A stretch of 64,000 nucleotides of DNA, taken from contig CAJNOI010000114.1 of assembly GCA_905250115.1 (NCBI GenBank), positions 62,001-126,000 of the forward strand. Reading direction: 5' to 3'. The translations under genes were made by a program, and so were the position numbers. A model generated the notes under the pieces. The model was given only the letters and a program-made list of their open reading frames with translations. It was not told the DNA's origin and did no database searches. Shown here piece after piece: positions 1 through 12,975 of this stretch (position 1 is the stretch's first letter; each line of letters opens with the position of its first letter). The DNA is from Adineta steineri. Lineage: Eukaryota > Rotifera > Eurotatoria > Adinetida > Adinetidae.

Positions 1-3000
1 GTTACAGGAATAAAAAGTCTATTTTATGATAAATCAATGACAATGAAATATCAAGTAAGAAGAATTGAATATAATAAACATACATTTCTATTAATTTGAT
101 TTTTTTAGGAAAAAACTATCAAAGAATTTCGATCAGGTGCTGTTAATATTTTAATCGCTACAGCAGTTGTTGAAGAAGGTTAATTGAAATTTTGTTTAAT
201 TTTTAATTAATTAGTTCCTGTTAAGGTCTTGATATTCCAAGATGTGATTTAGTTATACGTTTTAATAAACCAAATAATTTTTCATCTTATATGCAATCCA
301 AAGGTCGTGCAAGAGCAAAACAAAATGCAGCTTATGTTCTTTTTCTCGATGAATTAGATATAGATTCATGTCAACGTGATCAAATGGAATATGAAAATTA
401 TGAAGAAATAGAAAAGGTTTGTTAAACGTTCCAGACATACCTATATAGAACAGATCTATAAGATGATTATAATCCATTGTTTTCTATAAATAAGAAACAT
501 TGATCAAATAGGCTTACTGTTTCTTCGCGAATAGGACATTCGTCATTGACGAAAGTTCAGCAGATTTTCGCCAACTGTAATAGCATAAGATTCGTGTAAA
601 ATGCACGTGATAAACTAACCTAATAACATCAGAATATGCATATTATAGTCTAAACCCTTCAATATAGTTACCAGGAACTATTTTTATACATATGTAAGCA
701 CATAATCGCACTAGGGAATTTCCTATAAGCATGTTCGCGAAAGTGCTTGTTGGTGAAATTCGGGAACCCCATCAAATCGAGTAATGAATTCTTTATTTAA
801 TTCATATTACATTTCAAAACTCACACTTTGTTTGATAGTAGAGTACGAATTTTATTGAATTTTTTCATATGACCCCGATGTTTATTATGAAAAAATAATC
901 TTTAACTCTAATAAAATTCGATGTTCACGTTATTTGTCAGCAATCATAATTAAATTTATACATCTATTTCAGGAGATTCAAAAAGGTTTCTCATTTGAAG
1001 AAAATGATGATGATCTTAAAAATGAACTATTACAAATTCCACCTTATCGTACATCAACAGGCGTCGTTATCGATGCAACACGTGCTGCACAATTAATTAT
1101 GGAGTAAGAACTATCAAATTTTAATTAAAAATAATCAAATGAAATTTTTTCAGTTATTGTGTATTACTTGGTAATGGTCAAATCTTTCCTCCTCGATTTC
1201 TCTTTCATGGTTCGAGTAGTCCATATAAATGTATTCTATCTATGCCAGCTAATTGTCCTATTGGTGATGATATCATCGTATGTATTTAAAAAGAAAACAA
1301 TATCGAAAAACAAATGCATTTTATTATTTAGTGTCAAAGTAAAAAGAAAAAGTTAGCGAAATATGAATGTTGTTTAGAAATGGTTAAAAAACTTCATCAA
1401 CAAGGTTAGACAAATATACATATATAAAATATAATTTGTTGTTTTCGTTTTTATTCAGGTGAATTCAATGAATATTGTTTACCAAATCGAAATGGTACAT
1501 TATTAAAAATTGATATTCCAATTGAAAATCGAATATTTAAACTAGTTGATACATTATTCGAAAAAAAATCTGATAGTTCTTTTGAAATATTTCCTAAAAG
1601 CGTATGTATATCTCCGATCATTTTCATTTTATTTTATTTATTTTAATTAAGACTGCTATATTTCCTATAAAATCGAAAAAATTATCCATGGAATGGTATC
1701 TTTATCAAATAAATAATGATCTTGGTTTTGTCGTACCATGTCAGTTAATGAAGGTTAATTAAGTTTATTTCTCGAAGATTATTAATCATAAAAATTAAAT
1801 TTTTAGTTACCAAAATTTAATATCTATGATCATGATAAAGAAATAACAATACAGGTCATCTATTTGAAATCTATTGATTATACACAATATCGAAATAGAT
1901 TGGAAAATTTTTGTAAATATTTATTTGAATATGTATTTGATAACATGAATATAGATTCAATTCTTGAATTTAATATTGAGCAATCATCATTTCAGCTAAT
2001 TCCTTGTTTATTAACAAGTAAAATTTATTTTATTTAACTTTTTTTTTTGAAAATTTTATTTGAATAGACTTTGGAGATATTGATTGGAATCGAATGGAAA
2101 TAATATGTAATCGGAAAGTAAAAAAAATTCAAGATTATAATGAATTAAATGATAAAGAATTATATTGTGCTTATCATCATGAGAATAAGCAATATTTTGT
2201 GAATATATCAGATGATTCTCTAATAAAACGAACATCGGATCTATGGGATATGAAAAAAAAATCGGAAGATATTAAAACATATGCAGATTATTTTGAACAT
2301 CTAGTACCCAATATTCATATAAATCGAAATACATTTTTAGCAACAATGAAAGGTATTAAGAAACCGAAAATTAATTATTTAAAACAAACAGTGATAAATC
2401 CAAAAGATGACGCGAATGATCCATCGAAAAAACCTATTTATTTTCCAATAGAAGTCCTTCACTATGCTCCATTAAATCAATATGATTTTCAACTAATGTA
2501 TAAATTACCAACTATTCTTATTCGTATTTCACAATTATATCGAATTGAACGTTTACGTAAATTATTTGCGGATAATATTCAATCGTATTCGGTAAGTAAT
2601 ACCTATACTAGTCTTTTAAAAATCAAACGATTTCTACTTTGTATCGTAATGGGTTCAGTACTGTTATCTAGAATAGTCAATTATTTATTGTGACATACTC
2701 ATTCACTTGAAATGTACTGCAAATAGAAAGAAACAACACGAAAAAGTTAGGGAAATAATGAACAAGTACTTCAAGGACAAACGGATATTAAATGTAAATA
2801 CGGATGTTTACTTAATCCATCTAATTATGTAAAAAGTGTTATATAAGAGTAAATATTAGCTTCTTAAAGAGTAATCATAGCTCGAAGAATTTATGTATTA
2901 CGATTTTTACTTTAGTAAAAATAGAAACTAATTTCTTTTAGTTAATTGATGTTGATCAAATGCCAACAGTTACTTTCAATGATTTTTTGAAAACGAACGA

Positions 3001-4786
3001 AAATTTATCCGTAAGATTTGAATTAAAAATTAATTTTTATTAACATAGTTTTCACTTTCTAGTTTCTACCTCTTATTTCATTAACCTATGATAATTTATT
3101 ATTATGTAATACAACATTACAACCATCATCTGATATTCTTTTTCAAGCAATAACACGTCGTTCAACTGATGAAAATCTGGACATGGAAAACCTTGAGATC
3201 CTAGGAGATTGTTTTCTAAAATTAATTGTATCAATGTGTCTCTATCATCGTTATCCGCTTGCTGGAGCTGGTGCATTAACTGTTGAAAAAGCAAAACAAA
3301 TATCAAATAGTAATCTTTATCGAATAACTGTACAAAAGAAATTAAAAACTTATTTAAATGTTATGAAAATCAATTTTCGTGGTGAAGAAGCGAATTGGCT
3401 TCCAGCTGGATATATTGTTAAAAAAACCGAACAAAATCAAATAAATAATGAACTTGGCTCTAAACGATATGAATATCAAAAAGTTAAACGAAAGGGATTT
3501 GCTGATATGATGGAAGCATTTATGGGTGCTTTTTTAATATCAACTAATTATATGGTAACAATTCAATTTATGAAATGGTTAGGTCTTGATGTTGTTCCAT
3601 TAGATGAGAATAGTAAGAATTCGATTTTGTTTTGAATTTAATTTAATTTTTTCATTTGAATATTAGATAAAATAATGAAAATACCACCAATTCTTTGTTC
3701 GTATTTGCAAAATGAAGAAAGTAATCGTATTGTTGAAAAATTCTATAAAGAACAAGCATTTTCTTCTGTTGAAAAAACGATTAATTATGAATTTAATAAT
3801 AAAGCATATCTTATTGCAGCATTTACTCATCCATCAAGTTTTGCTAATCGTTTGACGAATTGTTATGAAAGGTAATTTATTTTTTAAATAAGAAAACTTC
3901 TTTCTATACTTTTTTTCATATAGATTAGAGTTTTTAGGTGATGCTGTATTAGATTTTCTTGTTACACGATATATATTTGTGAATGATAAAAATATTACAC
4001 CAGGTACTATCATTTATTTAACTATTAATTCAGTTCTTTCAAATTAACTAAAATATGAATTTTTATAGGTCGAGTAACAGATATAAGACAAGATCTATCG
4101 AATAATGGACGATTGGCATATATTTTGGTTGCATGTGGTCTTCATACAAAGATTCTTCATAATTCACCTGATTTATTTGGAAAAATATCTGTATACGTTG
4201 GTGATGAAGAGTTATTTCCTAAAGATTTATCGCCAGATTCTCAACTAAATAAAGTAAATTATTATAATTGTTTAAAAAAAGAAAGAAAAAGATAATTTAT
4301 TTCTATATTAAGGATATCGCTCAGTGGGCTGACTCAACAGCACCAAAAGCATTAGCAGATGTCTTTGAAGCATTAGTTGGAGCAATTTTTCTTGACGCTG
4401 GGAAATGTTTAAAAACTGTTTGGCAAGTTATTCAACCTTTACTTCAACAATACATTGGTATATCAATATAATCATTCTAATTCTCATTATTTTTTCTTTC
4501 ATTACAATAGATCAATCATTAACTGATCCTAATCTAAATCCTAAACGATCGTTTACTGAGCAAGGTGGAAAAATTATTGAGTGAGTTATTTTTTTTTGAT
4601 TATTTGATGAATTTCTTTTTTCATAGTGAATATACGGAAACTGATCCTAAGACAGATATTACAACATCTATCTGTATTGTTGAAACAAAAAATGGTGATC
4701 AATATCGTGGTTGTGGTTCAAATAAAAAAGATGCAAAATATAACGCTTGTCGACAAGCAATTCTAAATAATAGGACTAAAAATTGA
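1..4786 (+). CDS. dcr: Dicer ribonuclease, 3' part (5' end outside window)
   Basis: Dicer cleaves double-stranded RNA into small interfering RNAs or microRNAs in the cytoplasm. The window opens inside the helicase C-terminal domain: VVEEGLDIPRCDLVIRF and the motif VI-like QSKGRARAK lie in exons at about 110-416. Next come a Dicer dimerisation region (about 973-1400) and a PAZ-containing stretch (about 2070-2590). RNase IIIa (3060-3635) has ENLEILGDCFLKL and a second acidic site, FADMMEAFMGAF. RNase IIIb (3690-4460) has RLEFLGDAVLDFLV and ALADVFEALVGAIFLDAG. A short dsRNA-binding end (4627-4786) contains GCGSNKKDAKYNACRQAI. All four acidic positions of both RNase III domains are present, so an active enzyme is expected. 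Exons are joined by about 14 short introns; longer ones lie at 417-971 and about 2592-2940. The dsRBD looks short at its N-terminal helix. Identity as Dicer is secure; which Dicer paralogue is not known. Confidence 0.95.
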
Positions 4787-6047
4787 GTGACGTAGATTTT
4801 ATTGGTTTTTTTTGATAAAAATAGAACAGATATTTTTTTAGAACAAAACATTTTTCTATATGTTATTAATAGAACAATCATCTTTTCTGTGATAATTTGT
4901 TTTTTGATTTAAATAAATATTTATTATATTTAAACAGTTAATCACCTGATTGAAATAATTCATGCTGATTCGTATTGTGGAGTAAAATTTCGATTTATTT
5001 TTTCAAATTTCTAAAATTACCTAAGAGGAGTTTTGAAGTGTATAGAGATAGAAATTTGCACTCAGTACTCCCTCTACAAACGTGACCGATTGATGTTCCT
5101 TTGACCTGATCATAGACGAGACCGCGCATATCATCATAGACCGTAACGGACATGGTCATTAAATTTCACAACAAAAAACTACCTTCTTGAAGATAATAAT
5201 TAGAAAACGTCACTAAAAGCGAAATGACTATACTAGATCAATAAATGAATCTAATTATTTTGATTTGTGAATTCTTTTATTAAAACTAGTATATAGATAT
5301 TATCAACTAAAAAATCAGTGATTCATTTCAAATTTTAACTCATTCAGTTTCAAAAGTTTTTTCTTTCACTGCAATATATACATTAATGAGATATATTATC
5401 AAATGGAGATCATCATATTTTATTTCTTAATACATATATAATTCCTATTCATTAATAGCTAAGATTATAAATCTAGTATGATTAATAAATCCCACAAGTT
5501 AATATTTGCCTGAATAACTATCGTGCATGACTAGTTCGGTGGATCTATTAATCCTAATACAAAGGCGTTATTCAAACTATCTCGTATATACTATTCTTCG
5601 TTTGTTTCATTATCTTATAAATAATTGCTTATTGTTGATAATAGAAACAATAATTTGTGTCAACATATGTCAAAATAATAATTATATTTTTTCCTTTAGA
5701 AGATATTATAACAACTCCTAAGAACGTTTTACTAAATAATCCCTCGAACTCGAGAAATACATACATAAATCCGTACTTATTCATTTCTTCGAAAAAAAAT
5801 TTAAATTTTGCTTAAATATTTTATTCATATTGCATTTAATAAGGCTAATGATATGACCGAAACAACATAAACTGAACATTTAGAATTGTTAATCAATACT
5901 TCTTTTTTGGTGGCCTTTAATTAATCAATGATCATTTTCTTAAATATAATTAATCGCGTTTTTGAACATTAATTACATCTTAATCGTTCAAACAAATAAA
6001 AATACACAATGAACATTATTTCTATTTAATGAACGTTTAATTCGATA
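4787..6047. other. Intergenic, convergent Dicer / neuropeptide 3' ends
   Basis: AT-rich DNA between two convergent genes. It holds the 3' UTRs of Dicer and of the neuropeptide precursor. The small ORF at 5527-5721 has no recognisable domain and I regard it as chance. I see no RNA gene or mobile element here. Confidence 0.6.
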
Positions 6048-6509
6048 TTATTCCAATCCAAATAATTGTCGTATTCGTCGTCGAAGTAGTTTCTATAGAT
6101 ATAGAAAAATCAAGATTATTATTTTTTTTTTTTTGAATAAAAAAATATTTTATTTACCAATCGAAATTCTTCTAGAAGATATTCATTTATTAAATTATCT
6201 TTAACTATAGAAGAAACTGTTGCTGGATTATTATTATCTATAACCAAATCTGATAACATATCTCGTGGTGTTGTTTCATATGATGGTGAACGTTTACCCC
6301 AATTCGCTAAATTTTTTGTTTAGAAATATATATAATTATCTTACAGAAAACTAATTACCTCCAAAACATGAATGTCCAAATTGGCCACATAGACGACTAA
6401 GAGAAATTGATTGAACAGGTTGTGGAGATTGAAAAAAAAGTAAATAGGATAAGATAAAAAGATAAATTGGAAAACGAAAAGGAGCAATAATAAATGATCG
6501 TGAATTCAT
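6048..6509 (-). CDS. CCHamide/CCWamide-like neuropeptide precursor
   Basis: A secreted neuropeptide precursor of 114 residues, assembled by eye from three exons: 6509-6359, 6306-6158 and 6092-6048. The introns are 52 and 65 bp, with GT-AG ends. The start is the ATG at 6509, just after a polypyrimidine-AG that may end a 5' UTR intron. Residues 1-33 form a signal peptide with a hydrophobic run (YLFILSYLLFF). Directly after it comes the active segment CGQFGHSCFGANWGKR: two cysteines six apart, glycine as amide donor and a KR cleavage site. The predicted product is a disulfide-looped peptide ending in Trp-amide. It resembles arthropod CCHamide (Cys-x-x-aromatic-Gly-His-Ser-Cys-aromatic-Gly-Ala) and the C-terminal Trp recalls the spiralian CCWamide peptides. 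An intron interrupts the active peptide after the second Cys-Phe-Gly. The remaining ~64 residues are an acidic spacer ending in RRRIRQLFGLE. The gene structure is well supported; the exact family name is inference. Confidence 0.85.
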
Positions 6510-9500
6510 AATTCTAAAAAATAAAAGTATTGAACCTGTCGTTCGTTTTCTTTATATATATATACCGTTTGACACACGTTTTAATGACTAATTCTCTGAT
6601 GTAATCAACAATAGAATATAGCATGCAGTTGCTCATTTACAAATAAAGCGAAGAAAAAAAAGGCGAGCAAAAAGAAACATCACCCACACGACATATTTTT
6701 ATCCCATGAGGCAAATTTTATTTATTGTTAACGGTGTCAAATACAAATGTCCATCAAACTAATACCAACTAAAAAAAGACTCATAGATACATATTTAACT
6801 TTGCGTAGTTGTATTTGTTTGATTATTTATATTTGATAAATAGAAGGAAAAAACGAAGGAAATTAAAAGATGTTAAATTTCTTGTTAATATAAGAAACGA
6901 TAATCTTAAATAAATACTATTCTGAGGTTATGGAAATGAATGTATTGAGAGAAAAAACGATGAATGCTGCTTATTAGGTTCAGATTCTTTATTCTCAAAG
7001 AATCAGTAAAACGACAAATGTAACAAGTGTAGTTGTTTTTTTCTATTCCACTTAAACAACAGAATTTGGCTATATTTTAATTGGAAGGAAAAAATAATAA
7101 GACGAACATCTTAGAAACGATATAAGTGTCATACAATCCATAATTGATTACATACAATAGTCATGATGACTTAAAAAAAACGAGAAGAAATACTGATTTT
7201 TTCTCATTTTCTATTACATAAATTCCGCGTATTACATCTCTCAAGATGAAACTATTAGTTAACTGTTGAATTAATTGCTGTTAAATTGAATCCATATATT
7301 AGCATTGATAGCTATTCAATGTTCTATGCTTGATCCATATCCGTATTACATAGAGAAGTCATTCAAGCTATTTTTCCTTAGGGTACACATCGACCGGATT
7401 TAACACCTCAAATTGATACAAGACTACCCATGTAAAAAAAGTTGTGAAAATCATGATTTTTATGAGAAATCCGATGGGAAATCGATTTAAATGGCATGAT
7501 TTTCATAGCTTGATAATCGATTAAGTTCAAATAATCAGTTAAAATCGATTAAAATCAATTATTTTTTTGAGAAAAATTAAATATCATTGAATTTTAATCG
7601 ATTATTTACAACTTAATCGATTGCCAAGCTATGAAAATCGTGCCATTTAAATCGATTTCTCATCGGATTTCTCATAAAAATCATGATTTTCACAACTTTT
7701 TTACATGGGTATACTATATATTTTACTCTTTGGTCTTTGACTCTGGAAGACTTTGCCTAGACTTTCACTTAAAAAAAACATATACCTATGAAATAATATT
7801 TGTAGTCGTCTGTAATAAATAATATTACTATGCAATGCTATATAAATATATGTCTGGGTAAGAATACGGGAAAAAAAAAAATCAATAAATCATTACTATT
7901 ACAATTGCAAAGTCTCAATAGAATAATAAGTGAAAAATCTATTGTAAAATCACTTGTTGTTTAAGAAATCATGTATTGAATAATAATAATTTTGGGCGAA
8001 TTCTGAAAACGTATCCATGTTTTGTATATTGAAAAAATTTAAGTATGGATTACGTAATCAACAGATGATTTCAATGAAATGCAGAGTAATTTTGTTCCTA
8101 TAAATACTTTCGATAGGGTTCAAGTATTATTGAAGATTCATATGACTAAGAATAAGCATGAAAATGTAGATATTAATAAATAATTCCTTCCTATAAATAT
8201 AGAAATTTTGAAATATTCTATAGCATTCATATTTATCATGAACTTCGTATTATAGAGAAAGAGAAACATGTTATTATCAATAAACATTGTTTGAGACTCA
8301 TTCATGTATAAATGACATATCATTATTGTAAGAATTTTTCAGTACAAAATTCTTCATCTAAATCTGGTCATATCAAACTGTCCTGATAATCTGTATTTTT
8401 GATATAAATTTCATCATACATAAGATACAAGAGAAGTATTCATAGTATGTTTTAGTTAATTATGTTAATCATGGGAACCGGAACGATTAATACCAGGATA
8501 CATACGCACGCAAGCATCTGAGGATGGGTGAGGGTACTGGCCCATAAAGGATCACATTGATAGATTCTTGTGTCCATGTTAGTTCATATTTATCGTGACT
8601 TTTTTTTTGTTTTCGTCGATATTATGATTCTAAACACTCGTTCACTGATCCGTAAATCATGACTAAGTTCATCAAGCTTGTATGAAATCAAAATTTCGAT
8701 GGTGATTAAATACAACATCGATTGATTCATTCTCTATCTAGTGGTTTTATTGATAATAATATATATAACTCTACTGATTATATAGACATTCATATTTCCG
8801 TCATAAAACTTTCTTGATAACGCTCGTATTTATTATATATTTGTTCAAAGACAAAGGTATATGGTTAGTTAGCTTCATCCATATCCCGAAGGTATATAGA
8901 GATTAGAAAAAAAATATATATATATATTAACAACTAGCGTCACCTATGTATTAATTTTAAAAGATTATCTATTCTTTTCATTTAATAACCAATCGACTAA
9001 GTAAAAAGTTCTTGAAGAAAATTCTAGATAAGTTTGGTTTTTGATTTGATTAAAAATTAATGAAAGAATTCGAAAACAAAAAAATAATTGGTAGATTTAA
9101 TTAACTTATGAATGATCTAGAAAAACTAAAGAATAAGAAGAGAAATAAACGAGCGTAACTTAGTTAGTCTTAACAGTCATCATCATTCTTCATCGTATTT
9201 TTGCTATTTCTGGCATATTCTGTATTGCACATACAGATGCTCCTCCATTCTGGACTTTGACGAAGCACATACATTAGGAGAATATCTCAATCATATGCGG
9301 TATTTTTTTGCATAGTTTTCTTCTTTTTTTTTTCATTCAAATATCAATACAATAAATCACATTTTCACTTGTTTTTTTCATTAAAATGTTACTTTTTTCT
9401 TTGCTTTTTATAATATAGATCTCTATTATTTATTATTTTCGATAATTTTTTTTATGTTAGTCTATCATGGGTTATATTTGCTTATCTTTTCAATAAGTGA

Positions 9501-10473
9501 TAATTAAGAAGCAACGAAACAATAACATTAAATAAGATTAATATATCCATAAAAATACAAATTATAAGATAGGATAGATAATTAATTTATCAGTTATAGA
9601 TACGCATGAGAGTCAATTGTCTTTATTCACTTCCTCTCATTCTTTTTTGTTTTTTGTCTTCTATTGTCAAAACAATATTATAGCAATACTCATACTAGTC
9701 CATACGATGTGTATTTATGATAGTGCAATTCTACTCTAGATATTTTTTTGCGGCTAGAATACAGCGGAAAAAAAAAGAACAAGAAAGAGATAGATTATTA
9801 CGAAGTGCGAGAACGCCCTTTTGTCCACATTAGAAAAGAAAAAGGGGAAGAAAAAAAGAAGGAAGACGATAGAGAAAATAAGAACGAGTAATGTCTGACA
9901 GATGTATTGCATAAAGTACTTTAACAGTCTTCTCGCTTAAATTTTCATTATAAATAACCATATCGATGCTTTGAGCTATTATAATATAATTGTATTATTA
10001 GCATTTTTTTTCTGATTAAAGTGCATTTTTTTCTCAACAAGTAATAAGAAGATAAGAAAGACAATATCGTATGCTTATTGAACAAACACAGCTGACTGGT
10101 AATTTCTTTTCTCTTAAAAATAAAGTTATTTTAAATTGTTTAACGTATCCATAGGAATACCTTGATTTTATTTTGATGACTATCGTTTGCAGATAATTTG
10201 AAATACTAAATGAGATGTCTGACTAAACAACAACTTTGTCGTTAAAAATTTATTATTTCATGATTACAGCAAAAAACAATCTTTTCTTCTTTTCTTCAAA
10301 CAAAATGAATGTTTCCTTTCTAGTATTCTTTTTTTCCTTTCAGACTAAAATCCGATCACCGAAGTTAAAATGGTGCTATCGGTATATTTGTTATTCTCTT
10401 TTCGTCACAATTCAATTTAGCATACAAATACACATACACGTCTAATAATTTATATACGAAAAAAACACTACGT
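6510..10473. other. Long intergenic region, AT-rich, with one MITE
   Basis: About 4 kb without a convincing gene, upstream of both the neuropeptide gene (-) and the PEDS1 gene (+), so it probably holds both promoters. Homopolymer A and T tracts are common. The only structured element is the terminal-inverted-repeat element at 7427-7709. The ORFs at 7631, 8138 and 10236 show no domain or splice-flanked structure. I see no RNA gene. Confidence 0.6.
7427..7709. mobile_element. MITE with ~100 bp terminal inverted repeats and TA duplication
   Basis: A 283-bp palindromic element starts CCCATGTAAAAAAAGTTGTG and ends with the reverse complement. The two arms of about 100 bp match almost throughout (for example GAGAAATCCGATG, ATCGATTTAAATGGCA, TTTTCATAGCTTG), with only a handful of mismatches. 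A TA dinucleotide flanks each side (7425-7426 and 7710-7711), as expected for Tc1/mariner-type insertion. The centre is AT-rich with no coding capacity. It is therefore a non-autonomous element that depends on a transposase elsewhere. Confidence 0.85.
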
Positions 10474-12439
10474 ATGTGCCTTTCATCATCAACTATTTCT
10501 TCTCCATATTCACCGATGCCATCTACTAGTATATTAATGAATAATTTATATTACAATGAACAACATAATACAAATAAAATTCTTTCTTTTTTCAGCTTCA
10601 TCAGCAACGACATCACCATCAACACCAAAAGACAATAGATTAGAAAATAATTCCGAAGAAGATCTATCTACAGACGATATGATTGTTGATAAAAATTCTA
10701 TGCCTGAAGACGATCCAAATGGTAATACATTACATGATGCTAGAGAAATTCGTTGGGGACCTCAACATGCCGGTGCAAAATTACTTGCTAGTCAATATAC
10801 AAGAGGTAATAAAATAATCGGAAAAAATTAAGATAAATCTTTATATATATTCAAGTAATAAAAAATTGTTTAAAGAAACTTTAGTATGTAAAAATAAAAG
10901 AAGGAACTTCATATGAATGATTAAATCAAAAGACTTTTAAGTAGTATATTCCGCTTGAAAGAACATCATTTTTATATAATTGTTTCCTTTTTTTTTATTT
11001 ACTTAATTGTTTTATTTTTCTTTATTTAGAAAAACGTATTCAAGAAATAATTTCAATTATTCTATGTATTATATTAATGATTTACAATTTTTACTTTATA
11101 TGTCGTTATTTTGATGTAAGAAATTGGTATCTTATCATTCCTTCAGCATGTATGTAGAAAGCAAAATATTCGATTTTATTATTCGTTGTTTTTTTTAAAA
11201 ATATTAGTACTTGGTATTTTAACAGCAGATTTAGCATCAGGAATTGTTCATTGGGGTGCTGATACATGGGGTTCTGTTGATATGCCATTTATTGGTAGAA
11301 ATTTTCTACGTCCATTTCGAGAACATCATATTGATCCAACATCAATAACACGTCATGATTTTATTGAAACAAATGGTGACAATTTCGCAGTTACTGTTCC
11401 ATATCTTTTATATATGGCTTATAAATTTACTTATTGGAATGATATTAATATAAGATGTATTTATAATTTTGAGGTTTATATGTTTCTTCTAGCTATATTT
11501 GTATCGATGACTAATCAGGTAGGATTATTAACAAAGATTTCTTTTTTATTCATATCGAATCTTTTATTTTTCTCTCTATTAGTTCCATAAATGGTCACAT
11601 ACTTATTTTGGTCTACCTTCTTATATTGTTTTCTTACAAAATTATCACATTATTCTACCTAGAAAGCATCATCGATTACATCATGGTATGTAAACAAGTC
11701 CCTGGATGTGTGATCATTTTGACTATAGATAGAGCTTTAGAAACTGTAATCGCTAGCGCTGATCCGAACTCTATCGACTGAGATATTAAAAGGGTGTGTC
11801 TACTAATGAGTAAATACCCTCAAGACTTCTATCATTCTTCTTGAAACTTGTGAATATTGGTCTATAGGTAAATAGAGTTGAAACAAGCTTTTAAATCAAA
11901 ACTCTATCTGTGTTAAAAAAACTAATGGAAAATTATCGAGGTCGTGGAGAACTCCACACATTCAAGGGCATATATCGAGTAGTATAGACATCTGATATAA
12001 CATAGTTGTTATTTAAAAAGTTTTATTCAATGTCATGTATATATATCTAACGATTAGATCTAACCTTTCTTGTTAGAGTTTTTGCAAAATAACAGACAGA
12101 AGACAAACATGTATTGTTACATTTGATTTTTTACGTATAACCTTTAATATTTTTTTATTAAAAATTATGACGGATATTAGATTTTAATTTAATTTATTTA
12201 TTTAGTTGTACCCCATGACACATATTTTTGTAGTAAGTATTATTTTTTTGAATAATAAAAATTTGAACTAACAAAAAAATAACGTATGTTTAGTTACAAC
12301 CGGTTGGCTAAATCGGCCACTTGAAATGATAAAATTTTGGCCATGGCTTGAATCATTTGCTGAGAATTATACTGGAGCAAAACCTCGTTCAGATGATTTT
12401 GCTTGGGCACAAAAGACAGAAAAAGTTCATTGCTATTAG
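10474..12439 (+). CDS. PEDS1: Plasmanylethanolamine desaturase (PEDS1/TMEM189/CarF family)
   Basis: This ER membrane enzyme introduces the vinyl-ether double bond that turns plasmanyl lipids into plasmalogens. The family signature is clear: a membrane segment ([20 protein letters not shown]), then [16 protein letters not shown] with clustered histidines, then [21 protein letters not shown] and a C-terminal [15 protein letters not shown] motif (here [11 protein letters not shown]). The histidines are the di-iron ligands of the lipid-desaturase domain. I place the start at 10474: exon 1 ends at 10528 and a 67-bp intron joins it in frame to the exon at 10596-10805. Further exons lie at 11030-11149, 11208-11517, about 11582-11683, about 12205-12231 and about 12295-12439. 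The intron at 11684-12204 is unusually long for the locus and contains nothing recognisable. The N-terminal ~60 residues are Ser/Thr-rich and acidic and not conserved in the family. Confidence 0.92.
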
Positions 12440-12975
12440 CAATCTCTCCATTTTTTCTCTCTTTCTAAAACAAGTGCGATTATTATCATTTAAGTTTTTT
12501 CTTTTTCATCTTCATTTCATTTTTTTGTTTGTTAAAATTTCTCTTTATTGCGCTACGCTTTTCTTTCGGATTTATTCATTTAAATCTCTTTTGCTTTTCT
12601 CTCTCTGAATGATCATTATCATCACATTTTTTTCCTTCTTTCACATTTTCTTTCTTGCATCTGTGATGACTATTTGTGTGCGATGAATAGAATGAATGAA
12701 CTTAACATGAGAAAATAAAAACCTATTGAGAATGATTTTTTTATAAAAATTTCTAGTCAAGCACACGATTGTCAGATAATAGTAGAAAAAAAAATATTTG
12801 GATTTTAATTTAAAAATCCGATATTTAGAGATTATCGTCATTATTTTATCCTTTTCATGTGCTTTTTCTGTCTTATCTATTGTTATTTTTTTTTCTTCTT
12901 TTAACTAAAAAATAAATAACAATACAAACATTTTTTTTCAATATGAAATCTTCTCTACATATTAAATTTATAGGT

